Shown here: one piece after another, positions 1 through 9,438 of the stretch
Layout of the letters: each line of letters starts with the position of its first letter
Position numbering within the stretch: position 1 is the first letter of the stretch
Assembly (NCBI RefSeq): GCF_018596335.1
Contig: NZ_JAHEPS010000003.1
Coordinates: 248,001-312,000, forward strand
DNA: 64,000 nt
Direction of reading: 5' to 3'
DNA from: Shewanella jiangmenensis
GTDB taxonomy: Bacteria > Pseudomonadota > Gammaproteobacteria > Enterobacterales > Shewanellaceae
Position numbers and translations under genes: made by a program
Notes under the pieces: model-generated
What the model saw: only the letters and a program-made list of their open reading frames with translations
Database searches by the model: none
What the model was told of the DNA's origin: nothing

Positions 1-1
1 G

Positions 2-451
2 CTTGATGTGCAGATGCCGGACATGGATGGCATGAGTCTGCTTGATGCACTCCTTGCAAGCCCCACTCCCATAGTGCCGCTGATGCTGACCGGCCATGGC
101 AATATTGCGATGGCCGTTAAAGCGATACAGCGCGGCGCGATGGATTTTCTGGAAAAGCCCGTCGATGGCGACAAGTTGCAGCAGCTGCTGAAAAAGGCAT
201 CGGCGCTCGCGCTTGAGCGCGCCGACACCCAGACTCAGGCGGCAGTGCGGGCATCGCGGCTTGCGAGTTTGTCTCCCCGTGAGGTTGATGTGATGCACCG
301 CGTGCTTGAGGGCAAACTGAACAAAACTATTGCCGCGGAGCTTTTTATCAGCCAGCGCACGGTCGAAATTCACCGCAAAAATCTGCTTGAGAAAATGGCG
401 GTCAATAACGTCGCAGAGCTTGCCTTTGTGCTGTCGGGCATGCCGAAATAG
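2..451 (+). CDS. Response regulator, FixJ/LuxR type (5' end outside window)
   Basis: The reading frame is open from the first bases, so the start lies upstream of the window. The first residues, LDVQMPDMDG, carry the aspartate that a sensor kinase phosphorylates, and the rest of the receiver domain follows (LTGHGN, then the conserved Lys in FLEKPVDG). The C-terminal third is a LuxR/GerE helix-turn-helix (LSPREVDVMHRVLEGKLNKT, then QRTVEIHRKNLLEKM). This architecture is typical of FixJ, TtrR and TodT-type regulators that pair with a membrane or PAS-domain histidine kinase. The partner kinase is not visible and is probably upstream. The gene converges on the cyanophycinase gene. The regulated pathway cannot be read from this fragment. 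Confidence 0.9.
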   Translation, partial: LDVQMPDMDGMSLLDALLASPTPIVPLMLTGHGNIAMAVKAIQRGAMDFLEKPVDGDKLQQLLKKASALALERADTQTQAAVRASRLASLSPREVDVMHRVLEGKLNKTIAAELFISQRTVEIHRKNLLEKMAVNNVAELAFVLSGMPK

Positions 452-547
452 CTGGCCAGCCCAGTAAAGCTAGTCAGCCGGCAAAGCTTGTCGGCTTGGC
501 TAACGCCGGGCAGGCGTGTTTCAGCTCGTGATTACTTCAGCTCCAGC

Positions 548-2221
548 TTACTTCAAAGGATGCACCAGCTGCAGCCCATAATAATATCCCCCATTCAAAC
601 AGAGGCTTTCCTCTGTAGGAGCCAGCTTGGCACCGCTGGCGGCAAGCCACTGTGGTGTCAGGCTGCCACAGGCTGCGCTGCCATGGTTTTTTGGCGGCGT
701 GAGCAGCGTAAGTGACTCGCCGTTTAGCGCCACATCACTGCCTGCTGGCAGATAATGCACCCTATGACTGGAATGGTCCTTTGGGCGCTTGTGGTTGCTG
801 CCACGGTTTTGGCTGCTCGACTCATCTTTATGGTCATCCTGATTGTCTGGTTTGTTAGCGACAGGCTCAGAAAACCACACCCCGCCTTCACCGTGGATTT
901 CGCCGCGCAGTCCGTCGCGGCTAAGCCACAGGGCAGTGTTTTCATCCACGCCAACGGCAAGCCCTGTGCCTGTTGCATCCTGCAGCAGTACCAGTCTTAT
1001 CTCGCGCTCACGTTCGCTGAAATGGGTGTCTGTTACCCCAAACGGGTACAGACCCAGGCCGCCACCCGGGCGATAGGTGAGGGTGTTTGGCGCAATGGGC
1101 GCATCGCAGCTGAGGGTTTCGCAGCGCTCGCTCACTGGCGCCGCCGCTTTGACACCCTGTTCAAGGGCGCCCTGACTGGTGCCGCCGGTGATCATGGCGC
1201 CTGAGGCCATCACCGCTGTGCCTGCGCTGGTGCCGCCTATCACAAGCTTGCCATCGGCCAATCGCTGCTTAATGAGTGCCAGCGCCGGACTGGGGTTACC
1301 ATCGGGCAAAAGCCAGGCAGCAAGCGCCAACGACTGATCGCCGCCTGATAAAAACAGCCCATCCAGACTGCCGAGCATCTGGCTCAGCATGGCCGGATTG
1401 CGGCACATCTCGTTTTGAGTTTTGACATGGTCCGGATAAATTCGCGCCCTTTGGTAATAGCCATTAAGGCGCTCGCCCAATGCCGCGAGTTGCGTGCAGT
1501 CGCTCCTGTCTTGTGACTGCGCAATATCGTCCTTTGATTGCCAAAGGTGCATCGCTGCGCCATCCAGTGGCAGCCAAACGGCCTTTGCACCAGCCTGGGT
1601 GAATACCTGCAGATAGAAATCTGCCGCTTCGAAGGGGTCCCGCGCCGACGCGGTCACTATGCCAATGGTGGGGACTTGCTTGCCAGTAAGGGCGGTGGTC
1701 CGGCGTACAAAGGTTTTGAAATGATTGGCGCCGTGGGGGATGTTGCCGCGCTCAAGCAGCACCTGCTCCTGTTTGCGCTGACCGCGCTCGTCAAGCTGCG
1801 CAAGCTCAAGGGCATCTTTTAACGCGAAATAGGCGCTGTCGCTCAGGGTTGTGGCGAGCTCCCCAAGCCAGTTGTCCAGGCCGTCCTCATTGACACTGGG
1901 CGCGGGGGCGCTGGCAAATTTATGCTCAAGTGTTGTTTTGGTGGCGTTATCGAGCTGCTGCCAGGGAGCTGTGCTTTTCAGTCTCGACAGGCTCTGCGGA
2001 TTGAGCTCATAACGGGTTTCGGTTTTGGCATCGCTGCCAAAGCGGGTTTCGCCCGCGCAGTGACGGGGGCTCATGGAGCTGCATACCGACAAGGCGCCGC
2101 CGGCGAGCATCAGCGACAGCGGTTGCTGACTGTCGTCATTTGCCGACAAACTCGGGCCGGTAATCGCAAGTACTGTTGCTAACGCACTAAAAAAGATAGG
2201 TTTTTTTTGATTCATGGTCAT
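548..2221 (-). CDS. Secreted cyanophycinase-like peptidase (S51 family)
   Basis: This looks like an exported serine peptidase of the cyanophycinase/peptidase E family, which cuts cyanophycin (poly-aspartate with arginine side chains) into beta-Asp-Arg dipeptides. The nucleophile motif GGTSAGTAVMASGAMITGG lies near residue 330, after a Rossmann-like segment containing LFLSGGDQSLALAAWLLPDG. I start at 2221 or 2215 because a signal peptide begins there (NQKKPIFFSALATVLAITG, then PSLSA); the longer open frame reaching 2305 adds an unlikely leader. At about 557 residues it is longer than cyanobacterial CphB, with an Asp/His/Ser-rich insert near residue 480. It diverges from the TonB receptor, permease and isoaspartyl dipeptidase genes, which supports a role in beta-aspartyl peptide scavenging. 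Actual cyanophycin specificity is inferred. Confidence 0.85.
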   Translation of the reverse strand: MTMNQKKPIFFSALATVLAITGPSLSANDDSQQPLSLMLAGGALSVCSSMSPRHCAGETRFGSDAKTETRYELNPQSLSRLKSTAPWQQLDNATKTTLEHKFASAPAPSVNEDGLDNWLGELATTLSDSAYFALKDALELAQLDERGQRKQEQVLLERGNIPHGANHFKTFVRRTTALTGKQVPTIGIVTASARDPFEAADFYLQVFTQAGAKAVWLPLDGAAMHLWQSKDDIAQSQDRSDCTQLAALGERLNGYYQRARIYPDHVKTQNEMCRNPAMLSQMLGSLDGLFLSGGDQSLALAAWLLPDGNPSPALALIKQRLADGKLVIGGTSAGTAVMASGAMITGGTSQGALEQGVKAAAPVSERCETLSCDAPIAPNTLTYRPGGGLGLYPFGVTDTHFSEREREIRLVLLQDATGTGLAVGVDENTALWLSRDGLRGEIHGEGGVWFSEPVANKPDNQDDHKDESSSQNRGSNHKRPKDHSSHRVHYLPAGSDVALNGESLTLLTPPKNHGSAACGSLTPQWLAASGAKLAPTEESLCLNGGYYYGLQLVHPLK

Positions 2222-2573
2222 GCTCAAAAAATTTTGCATGCCACGTATTGACTGGCAGTCACTATAACGGCTAGTTTGTTTACCGGTCAATAACATTGAT
2301 TTCACATTGGTGGATATGTTTCCGGCATCTATTTCTCTTGAAAGATACCATTACCGCACCTGGTATCTGTCCGAATGGTGGGACGAATAACCACTGAACC
2401 TTAGTGTTCGGTGGGCAGTCCTGCATTATCTCTAGGCTCCCACGCCACTTTCTGTTTACTCAGGCGCACGCTCGCACCGTGAACGCACACCTGTTTGTGC
2501 CACGTATTGACCACGTCCGGTGGCGTAGCCGCGTGCCTGAAAAATAATTTGCTTATTTTTTGGGAGCTTTGTC
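2222..2573. promoter_or_regulatory. Divergent control region with a 14-bp direct repeat
   Basis: This 352-base gap separates the divergent cyanophycinase and TonB-receptor genes and has no credible gene. The 14-mer TGCCACGTATTGAC occurs twice in the same orientation, at 2239-2252 and 2498-2511. One copy is about 18 bases upstream of the cyanophycinase start and the other about 63 bases upstream of the receptor start. That placement suggests a shared operator, but no protein is assigned to it. Confidence 0.45.
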
Positions 2574-5168
2574 ATGAAAGTTTCAGTATTTGCCTGCGCC
2601 ATTTCCGGATTTGCCCTGTCTGCTTTAACCTCTGCCATGGCCCAGGCGGCCGAAGAAACCCCTTCAGCGGCCGATGCCAAACTGGAGAAAATTCAAATCA
2701 CAGGTTCACGCCTCAAAGGGGTGGACATGGAAGGCGCCAATCCGCTGCAATCTTTTGATCAGGATGATTTGGTTAAGCGCGGCTACGAAACCATTGCCGA
2801 GTTTTTGAAAGATTTACCCCAGGCGGCGAGCGCCGGTACCTTTACCGAAACCGGCGGTGTTGGCGGTGCCGATGGTGCGCCTGCCGGGGCGGCCGGGGTC
2901 AGTCTGCGCGGCCTGGGTTCCAGTGCGACTCTGGTGCTGGTTAACGGTCGACGGGTGGCGGTTGACTCGTTTTCCAACGGCTCCGATTCTTTTGTAAACG
3001 TGAACGCCATTCCCATGGCGGCGATTGAGCGCATCGATGTGCTGACCGATGGCGCCTCGTCCATTTATGGCTCAGACGCCATCGCCGGTGTGATTAACTT
3101 CATTCTGCGTAAGGACTTTGTTGGCCATGAGCTGTCGGCCCAGTATGGCAACGATACCAGCTCACACGATGCCAGCCGCACCGGGGTGACCTACGCCGGT
3201 GGTTTTGCCACCGACAACAGCAACACCACAGTGGTGCTCGATTACGCCAAGCGCAACGAAATCTTTAACAGCGATCGCCCCATCAACGTGACTTACACCT
3301 CGTACACCGAAATGGTTGTCGATGGCAATTACTACGCCGAAGCCTGGTGTGGTGACGATACCCGCTGGGGCGGTGAAGCCTGTAACTACGATTACGTTAT
3401 CCAGCGTGCTATTCAGCCGGATTTTGAAAACCTGGGCGCGACTCTTAATCATCAATGGACGCTTGGCAACGACCTGACCTTTTTTGCCGAGGGCATGTAT
3501 CAGCAAAACACCGGCCATGCCTATGAGGCGCCAGCCGGATACACGGTAACCGTTCTGGGCAGCGCCAGTTATGTGCCTGATTATGTGCGTGAAATCAATG
3601 CCGCCGATGGCGACGACAGCGACAACATCCGGGTCAGAACCAGGATGCCTGAGCGCCGGGTGCAGGAATACAACACCGACAGCTATCGCCTGCTCGCCGG
3701 CCTTCGCGGTGAATGGGGCGACTGGGGCTGGGAGTCTGCAGCCAGCTATGGCAAATCAACCAACGAAGTGAACCACGTTGCTGGTTACATGAATCGCAAT
3801 GCGCTGAATGATGCCATCGCCAGTGGCAGCTTTAACCCCTTTAATCTGGGTATGGATAACAGCCCGGACGCCATCGCGGCGCTGCGTGACAGCGCGGTGC
3901 GCAAAGGGGAGTCGGAGGTGATGTCGCTGGATGCCAACCTAAGCGGCGAGCTGTTTGAAATGGATGCGGGGCTTGTCAGCGCTGTGTTTGGTACTGAGCT
4001 TCGCCGTGAAGAAATCGCCGATAATCCGGCTCAGTCGGCGGTGGATGACGATGTGATTGGCCTTGGTGCCAGTAATGCCGCCGCCGAACGTACCCAGTAT
4101 GCGCTGTATGGCGAGGTGAATCTGCCATTGTTTGAAGGGCTGGATCTTATCACTGCACTGCGTTACGACCACTACAGCGACTTTGGCGGCGATGTGAACC
4201 CCAAGGTATCGCTGCGCTACAAGGCCACGGACGACTTGGTGCTGCGCGCTTCCTGGAGCACAGGTTTTCGCGCACCGTCACTGTCGCAGCTGGGTGCCGG
4301 CACCTCCCTTGGCAGCCAATACATCAACTGCGGCGACGGTGAGCCCTTCAATGCCCTTTGCGGCGTAAACGGCAGCATCGACGGCGAGCTGGAATTTGAC
4401 CAGGAAACCATCGGCAATCAGGGCCTGGACGCGGAGTCGTCTGAGGCCGTCAATGCCGGCTTGTCGTGGAACCTTACCGATGCCTGGCAGTTAACGGTGG
4501 ATTACTGGCGCTACGATCATGAGGACATAGTCGATATCGATGCATCCACCACCCTCAGGGCCTGTGTCGAGGGCAGTGCACCTGTCGTCGGCTCGGTGGG
4601 TGCTCTTAGCGGCGAGTTTGGCTGTGTGGTTGATGGCGCGGGTGATATCAGCTTTTTGCGCACCGGCTACTTCAACGTGGGTAAACAAACCACGGATGGT
4701 CTGGATTATCGTATGAATTACCGTCTCGATACCCAGGCCGGAGAGTTCAACCTTTACCTCAGCGGTACCGAAACCTTCAGTTTTGAGCGTCAGGTTACGC
4801 CGGATGCCGAGGTAGAAGACCTGCTCGGCCGTCTGTCCGGTGCCAATGAAATCGCCCGTCCCGAGCGGGTGCTGGATGCCGGCACCGACTGGAGCCTTGG
4901 CGACTGGAGCGCGAGCCTGAGTGCCCACTATGTGTCCAGCATGGGCGATGGCGATTTCAAATTCGACAATGAGACCGTAGACAGCTGGCTGACCTTCAGC
5001 GCCAGTGTTGGCCTGACCTTGATGGAAAACCACTCGCTGATGCTGTCGGTGCGTAACCTCACCGATGAAGAGCCGCCCTATGCCTCTTCTCCCACCAATG
5101 GATACGCAAGCTCTGCCCATGATTGGCTCGGTCAGCGCTGGAACCTGCGTTACAACCTGCGTTTCTGA
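2574..5168 (+). CDS. TonB-dependent outer-membrane receptor
   Basis: This is an 864-residue TonB-dependent receptor. It has a signal peptide (MKVSVFACAISGFALSALTS, ending AMAQA), an early ITGSRLKG segment, and a plug domain with VSLRGLGSSATLVLVNGRRV and IERIDVLTDGASSIYGSDAI. A long beta-barrel follows and ends in the aromatic residue Phe (RWNLRYNLRF), the usual outer-membrane insertion signal. The plug is of the type seen in peptide and oligosaccharide receptors of Shewanella, Alteromonas and Xanthomonas. It diverges from a secreted cyanophycinase and precedes a permease and an isoaspartyl dipeptidase, so the likely cargo is a beta-aspartyl dipeptide or oligopeptide; this is inferred from context. 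The start follows GGGAGC about 7 bases upstream. Confidence 0.93.
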   Translation: MKVSVFACAISGFALSALTSAMAQAAEETPSAADAKLEKIQITGSRLKGVDMEGANPLQSFDQDDLVKRGYETIAEFLKDLPQAASAGTFTETGGVGGADGAPAGAAGVSLRGLGSSATLVLVNGRRVAVDSFSNGSDSFVNVNAIPMAAIERIDVLTDGASSIYGSDAIAGVINFILRKDFVGHELSAQYGNDTSSHDASRTGVTYAGGFATDNSNTTVVLDYAKRNEIFNSDRPINVTYTSYTEMVVDGNYYAEAWCGDDTRWGGEACNYDYVIQRAIQPDFENLGATLNHQWTLGNDLTFFAEGMYQQNTGHAYEAPAGYTVTVLGSASYVPDYVREINAADGDDSDNIRVRTRMPERRVQEYNTDSYRLLAGLRGEWGDWGWESAASYGKSTNEVNHVAGYMNRNALNDAIASGSFNPFNLGMDNSPDAIAALRDSAVRKGESEVMSLDANLSGELFEMDAGLVSAVFGTELRREEIADNPAQSAVDDDVIGLGASNAAAERTQYALYGEVNLPLFEGLDLITALRYDHYSDFGGDVNPKVSLRYKATDDLVLRASWSTGFRAPSLSQLGAGTSLGSQYINCGDGEPFNALCGVNGSIDGELEFDQETIGNQGLDAESSEAVNAGLSWNLTDAWQLTVDYWRYDHEDIVDIDASTTLRACVEGSAPVVGSVGALSGEFGCVVDGAGDISFLRTGYFNVGKQTTDGLDYRMNYRLDTQAGEFNLYLSGTETFSFERQVTPDAEVEDLLGRLSGANEIARPERVLDAGTDWSLGDWSASLSAHYVSSMGDGDFKFDNETVDSWLTFSASVGLTLMENHSLMLSVRNLTDEEPPYASSPTNGYASSAHDWLGQRWNLRYNLRF

Positions 5169-5177
5169 TGCACTCCC

Positions 5178-5205
5178 CGGCCGGGGCAACCCGGCCGTTT
5201 TTTTA
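5178..5205 (+). terminator. Rho-independent terminator or attenuator after the TonB receptor gene
   Basis: A perfect 8-bp stem (CGGCCGGG / CCCGGCCG) with a GCAA loop is followed by a run of T. It sits between the receptor stop and the permease Shine-Dalgarno sequence, so it probably lowers permease expression relative to the receptor rather than ending the operon. Confidence 0.8.
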
Positions 5206-5221
5206 TCTGATGGGAGGACCT

Positions 5222-6727
5222 ATGTCGTTATCCAAACGGGAAATGCCCGATGCCTTTGTCATCCTGATGTTGATGTTGCTTTTGGCATGGGGGCTGACCT
5301 TTGTGCTGCCGGCCGGGCAGTTTTTGCAGGTGGCCGAGCAGGGGGTAAAGCTTGAAAACTTCAGTTACCACAGCGCCGCAGATGGGGGCAGCGCTCTCTT
5401 CAGTGACAACGGCAAGCCTGCGCTGCTCAACGCAGCCTTTGATGGCCTGACCTCCGGCAGCCGCGACGGCTCGGCGGTCGGAGTGGTGGCGTTTATTCTG
5501 ATTGTCGGCGGCGCGTTTGGGGTGCTGCTGGAGAGCGGCGCGGTGCACCGGGCACTGACCTTACTGATAGTGCGCCTTAAAGAGCGGGAAGTGTTGTTGC
5601 TGCCGGCTCTGTTTGTGGTGTTTTCGCTCAGCGGCGCCGTGTATGGCATGAGTGAAGAAGCCATCGCGTTTTGTTTGCTGTTGCTGCCGCTGTTTAATGC
5701 GCTGGGCTACCATCCGGCGGTGGTGGTGTTGGTCACCTATGTCGCGACCCAGGTGGGGTTTGCCACCTCGTGGATGAACCCTTTCAGCGTGGCGATAGCC
5801 CAGGGCATCGCCGGGGTGCCGCTGATGTCTGGCGCCGCGCTTCGTGCCGTGTGCTGGCTGGTGTTTACCCTGGCGGCGCTTATGTATACTCTGCGATTTG
5901 CCAGTTGCACCCGCCGCTATCGGGTTAATGACAGCGGCCATCACGATAATGACAGCGGCCATCACGATAATGACAGCTGCCATCTTGTTAATGACAGCGG
6001 CGTTAGCAGTGCTGCCTTACCTGCGCGGGGCGGTGATGCCCCATCACCCCAGCGTCTCGGAAAGACAGACAGCGGAATGTTGCTGATATTGCTGTTAACC
6101 CTGTGCTGGGTTATTTGGGGCGTGGTGAGTGCGGGGTACTATATCGCGCAAATTGCCAGTCAGTTTTTTGCGATGGCGCTGGCCCTTGGCCTGGTGCTGG
6201 TCGGCAGTGGCCGCATGACAGTCAATCAGGTGTCGGCGGCGTTTCAGCGCGGCGCAGCCGACTTGCTGCCAGCGGCGCTGATAGTCGGTTTTGCCAAGGG
6301 GCTGGTGATTTTGCTTGGCGGCGACAACCCGGCTGCGCCATCTGTGCTCAATACCTTGCTGTACCGTGCCGGCGGCGCCATCGGTGGCTTACCCGATTGG
6401 GTGTCAGCGCAAATGATGCTGGCGTTCCAGTCGGTGTTTAATCTGTTTGTGTCGTCCGGCTCAGGTCAGGCGGCGCTGACCATGCCGCTGATGTCCCCCC
6501 TCGCAGAGCTTGCGGGGCTCAGCCGGCAGCTGGCGGTGCTGTGTTTTCAGCTTGGTGATGGGCTGACCAACCTCATTATCCCCACGTCGGCCTCGCTGAT
6601 GGGGTGTCTTGGTGTGGTGAAAATACCCTTTGGCCAATGGGTTAAGCTGATTTGGCGTCTGCAGCTGATGTTGATGCTGCTGGCTGTCATCGCGGTAGCG
6701 ATTGCCGTTTATACAGGATATAGCTGA
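5222..6727 (+). CDS. YfcC-family (DcuC-like) inner-membrane permease
   Basis: This is a polytopic transporter of about 501 residues in the YfcC/C4-dicarboxylate-carrier-like family. The start at 5222 follows GGGAGG and gives the typical N-terminus SLSKREMPDAFVILMLML with the LPAGQF motif; the frame is open further upstream but lacks features there. Roughly twelve hydrophobic segments are visible, with conserved patches ATSWMNPFSVAIAQGIAG and SSGSGQAALTMPLMSPL. A hydrophilic loop near residues 235-260 carries a tandem peptide repeat (NDSGHHD), discussed separately. Family members are annotated as basic amino acid or dicarboxylate carriers, with substrates mostly unproven. Overlapping the dipeptidase start (TGATG), it probably brings beta-aspartyl dipeptides across the inner membrane. 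Confidence 0.85.
   Translation: MSLSKREMPDAFVILMLMLLLAWGLTFVLPAGQFLQVAEQGVKLENFSYHSAADGGSALFSDNGKPALLNAAFDGLTSGSRDGSAVGVVAFILIVGGAFGVLLESGAVHRALTLLIVRLKEREVLLLPALFVVFSLSGAVYGMSEEAIAFCLLLLPLFNALGYHPAVVVLVTYVATQVGFATSWMNPFSVAIAQGIAGVPLMSGAALRAVCWLVFTLAALMYTLRFASCTRRYRVNDSGHHDNDSGHHDNDSCHLVNDSGVSSAALPARGGDAPSPQRLGKTDSGMLLILLLTLCWVIWGVVSAGYYIAQIASQFFAMALALGLVLVGSGRMTVNQVSAAFQRGAADLLPAALIVGFAKGLVILLGGDNPAAPSVLNTLLYRAGGAIGGLPDWVSAQMMLAFQSVFNLFVSSGSGQAALTMPLMSPLAELAGLSRQLAVLCFQLGDGLTNLIIPTSASLMGCLGVVKIPFGQWVKLIWRLQLMLMLLAVIAVAIAVYTGYS
5927..6000 (+). repeat. 21-bp tandem repeat inside the permease loop
   Basis: The unit AATGACAGCGGCCATCACGAT is present as two exact copies (5927-5947 and 5948-5968), one diverged copy (5969-5989) and a partial fourth. 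It encodes NDSGHHD in frame within a hydrophilic loop, so copy-number changes would keep the reading frame. Confidence 0.95.
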
Positions 6728-7905
6728 TGTTAACTTTGATAAAAAACGCCAACCTGTTCAGCCCGGCTCCTGAAGGACTTAAGGATGTGGTGTTTGGCTT
6801 CGGCGGGGTGCTTGCCACTGCGCCTGCCGGCACGCTGGACACGGGCTCACTGCCCTGTGAGGTGCTTGACGCCGCTGGCCGCGCGCTTATTCCCGGACTG
6901 GTTGACCCTTTGGTGCACTTAAGTGGCGGCGGCGGTGAAGGGGGCTTTCATACCCGCACCCCGCAAATGGAGCTGACCGAAGCAACTCTGGCGGGGGTGA
7001 CCACTGTGGTTGGTGCCCTTGGCACTGATGCGGTAAGCCGCAGCCTCGAAGACTTGCTCGCCAAGGCCCATGCCCTCGACAACGAAGGCCTGAGTACCTT
7101 TATCTATACCGGTTCCTATGAGTATCCGGTCAAGACGCTAAGCGGCGATATCACCCGCGACATGATGCTGATTAGTAAGGTGATAGGCGTCGGCGAAATT
7201 GCCATTGCCGATCACCGTGGCTCCCAGTTGTCGGCCGCCGAGCTTGCCCGGGTCGCCAGTCAGGCGAGGGTGGGCGGCATGCTTAGCGGCAAGGGCGGCA
7301 CAGTGTTTGTGCATGTGGGCGATGGTAAGGGCGGGCTTGATATTCTTACGGATGTCGTCAGCAGCAGTGATATCCCGCTGTCGCAGTTTTACCCGACCCA
7401 CATCAACCGCTCGGCGGCGCTGCTGCGTCAGGGCATCGCCTTTGCGCTTCGGGGCGGGGTGATTGATTTCACCGCGTCGGAAAATGTCGCCACCGAAAAC
7501 TCCGATGAGATAGGAGCCGCCCTTGCGGTGCGGATGGCGCTGGATGCCGGGGTGCCTGTGTCCCGCATAACCTTAAGTTCAGACGGCAACGCCAGTTTGC
7601 CTGTGTTTGATGCCGATGGCCGCCTGATTGGATTGGAGGTTGGCCGGGTCGGCAGTCTGGCGAGCTTATTTCGCGCGCTTTTGGCAGATGGGGTGGCGAT
7701 GGCGGATGCGATTGCCATGACCTCCAGCAATGCGGCGCGGATATTGGCGCTTAACGCCAAAGGCGGGATTGCGCCCGGTAAGGATGCGGATTTGGTGCTG
7801 TTGAATGATCAGAATGCGCCGGACCATGTCTGGTGCCGCGGCCGCCTGATGGTGGCAGGTGGCAAGCCCAGGGTATTTGGTACTTTCGAGCAACGCTCAG
7901 CTTAA
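6727..7905 (+). CDS. iadA: Isoaspartyl dipeptidase (amidohydrolase, M38), altered metal site
   Basis: This 392-residue amidohydrolase matches IadA throughout: HLSGGGGEGGFHTRTP, GVTTVVGALGTD, FVHVGDGK, PTHINR, TLSSDGN and the late GKDADLVLL. IadA hydrolyses beta-Asp-X dipeptides, including beta-Asp-Arg from cyanophycin, in the cytoplasm. Compared with the E. coli enzyme as I remember it, two metal-binding positions differ. The HxH motif is DPLVHL, so the first His is Leu, and the carboxylated lysine is replaced by Glu in GEIAIADH. The later ligands His, His and Asp appear intact. The start overlaps the permease stop, so the two are translationally coupled. The family call is firm; activity and exact specificity are uncertain because of the changed ligands. 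Confidence 0.88.
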   Translation: MLTLIKNANLFSPAPEGLKDVVFGFGGVLATAPAGTLDTGSLPCEVLDAAGRALIPGLVDPLVHLSGGGGEGGFHTRTPQMELTEATLAGVTTVVGALGTDAVSRSLEDLLAKAHALDNEGLSTFIYTGSYEYPVKTLSGDITRDMMLISKVIGVGEIAIADHRGSQLSAAELARVASQARVGGMLSGKGGTVFVHVGDGKGGLDILTDVVSSSDIPLSQFYPTHINRSAALLRQGIAFALRGGVIDFTASENVATENSDEIGAALAVRMALDAGVPVSRITLSSDGNASLPVFDADGRLIGLEVGRVGSLASLFRALLADGVAMADAIAMTSSNAARILALNAKGGIAPGKDADLVLLNDQNAPDHVWCRGRLMVAGGKPRVFGTFEQRSA

Positions 7906-7911
7906 ACCGTA

Positions 7912-7945
7912 CGCGACCGGGCTTTTTGATTGCTGCCCGGTCGCG
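7912..7945. terminator. Hairpin between convergent iadA and patD
   Basis: Perfect 11-bp arms (CGCGACCGGGC / GCCCGGTCGCG) flank a T-rich 12-base loop just after the iadA stop. There is no strong T run after the stem on the plus strand, so intrinsic termination is possible but not clear-cut. Confidence 0.5.
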
Positions 7946-7984
7946 CGCGGTTAGTCTCTCAATAGCACTTAGTCGTGATAGCAC

Positions 7985-9418
7985 TTAATCATGGCTGAAC
8001 ATGATGTGGCGCGGCACTGTGTAATCCTCGAGGGCGTACATGGATAAGTCTTTGCCGTAGCCCGACATTTTAAAGCCGCCGTGGGGCATTTCGGTGGCGA
8101 GCATAAAGTGGGTGTTTATCCAGGTGGCGCCATACTGCAGCTTGCGGGCGACCTGGGCTGCCTTGCCCAAATCCTTGGTCCACACCGACGAGGCGAGGCC
8201 GTATTCCGAGTCGTTGGCCCACTCGATGGCCTGGGATGCCTCATGGAAGCGGGTCACAGACACCACAGGGCCAAACACTTCACGGCGCACGATTTCATCG
8301 CTGTGGCGGGCTCCGGCAATCACGGTGGGCTGATAGAAAAAGCCTGCGCCATCAACGATTTTACCACCGGTGGCCGCTTCCATATGGCCTGCCGCCAGCG
8401 CGCGCTCGACAAAGCTTGCCACCCGGCTGCGCTGGCGGTCGGTGATAAGCGGCCCCATCTCAACGCCGTCTACATCCTGACTGCCTACTTTGATGCTGGA
8501 CACGGCGCTGGCAAGCTCGGCCACAAAGCGGTCGTAAATCTTGCTGTGGGCGTAGATGCGACAGGCGGCGGTGCAGTCCTGGCCTGCGTTGTAAAAGCCA
8601 AAGGTACGAATACCCGCCACCACTTTGTCGAGATCCGCATCGTCAAACACGATAACCGGCGCCTTGCCGCCAAGTTCAAGGTGGGTGCGCTTAACGGTGC
8701 GCGACGCGGTTTGCAGGATTTTCTGACCGGTGGAAATATCCCCGGTGACCGACACCATGCGTACCGCCGGATGCTCCACCAATGGCTGACCCACGCTGTC
8801 GCCGCGGCCGCAAATGATGTTCACCACCCCGCGCGGAAACACCTCGGCGAGAATATGGGCGAGTTTCAGTGCCGTCAGCGGCGTTTGCTCCGAGGGCTTG
8901 AGCACCACAGTGTTACCGGCGGCAAGGGCCGGGGCGAGTTTCCAGGCCGCCATCATCAGCGGGTAGTTCCAGGGGGCGATAGAGGCCACCACCCCCACCG
9001 GATCGCGGCGCATCATGCTGGTAAAGCCGTTTAAGTACTCACCGCCAAGGGGGCCGTGCATGGTGCGAATGGCGCCGGCGTAAAAGCGGAAGCAGTCGGC
9101 GATGGCGGGCAATTCATCGTTAAGCACCGATGCAAAGGGTTTGCCGCAGTTATCGGACTCGATGCGGGCAAAGGCCAGCGCTTCAGACTCGATGGCATCG
9201 GCGACTTTGAGCAGCAGGCGGCTGCGCTCGGCCGGGGTGGTATCGCGCCAGCTGTCGAAGGCACGCTGGGCGGCGGCCACCGCCTGATGCACCTGCTCGG
9301 GGCTCGCCTCAGCCACCTGGGCGATGACTTCGCCGCTGGCGGGATTGAGAATGGACTCGGGAGCGCCCTCGCCGGTAACGAACTGGCCATCAATAAGCAA
9401 CGCGGTAGAGTAGGTCAT
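7985..9418 (-). CDS. patD: Gamma-aminobutyraldehyde dehydrogenase
   Basis: This 477-residue NAD-dependent aldehyde dehydrogenase closely resembles E. coli PatD/YdcW (Prr) from end to end. Shared stretches include [20 protein letters not shown], the nucleotide-site [32 protein letters not shown] with the general-base Glu, [14 protein letters not shown] with the catalytic Cys, and the C-terminal [20 protein letters not shown]. It oxidises 4-aminobutyraldehyde, made from putrescine by a transaminase, to GABA in the cytoplasm. It is the last gene of the polyamine transporter operon, 20 bases after the second permease gene, as in the E. coli ydcSTUVW order. Confidence 0.93.
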   Translation of the reverse strand: MTYSTALLIDGQFVTGEGAPESILNPASGEVIAQVAEASPEQVHQAVAAAQRAFDSWRDTTPAERSRLLLKVADAIESEALAFARIESDNCGKPFASVLNDELPAIADCFRFYAGAIRTMHGPLGGEYLNGFTSMMRRDPVGVVASIAPWNYPLMMAAWKLAPALAAGNTVVLKPSEQTPLTALKLAHILAEVFPRGVVNIICGRGDSVGQPLVEHPAVRMVSVTGDISTGQKILQTASRTVKRTHLELGGKAPVIVFDDADLDKVVAGIRTFGFYNAGQDCTAACRIYAHSKIYDRFVAELASAVSSIKVGSQDVDGVEMGPLITDRQRSRVASFVERALAAGHMEAATGGKIVDGAGFFYQPTVIAGARHSDEIVRREVFGPVVSVTRFHEASQAIEWANDSEYGLASSVWTKDLGKAAQVARKLQYGATWINTHFMLATEMPHGGFKMSGYGKDLSMYALEDYTVPRHIMFSHD

Positions 9419-9438
9419 GGGTGTTCCTCTTGGTCGGG

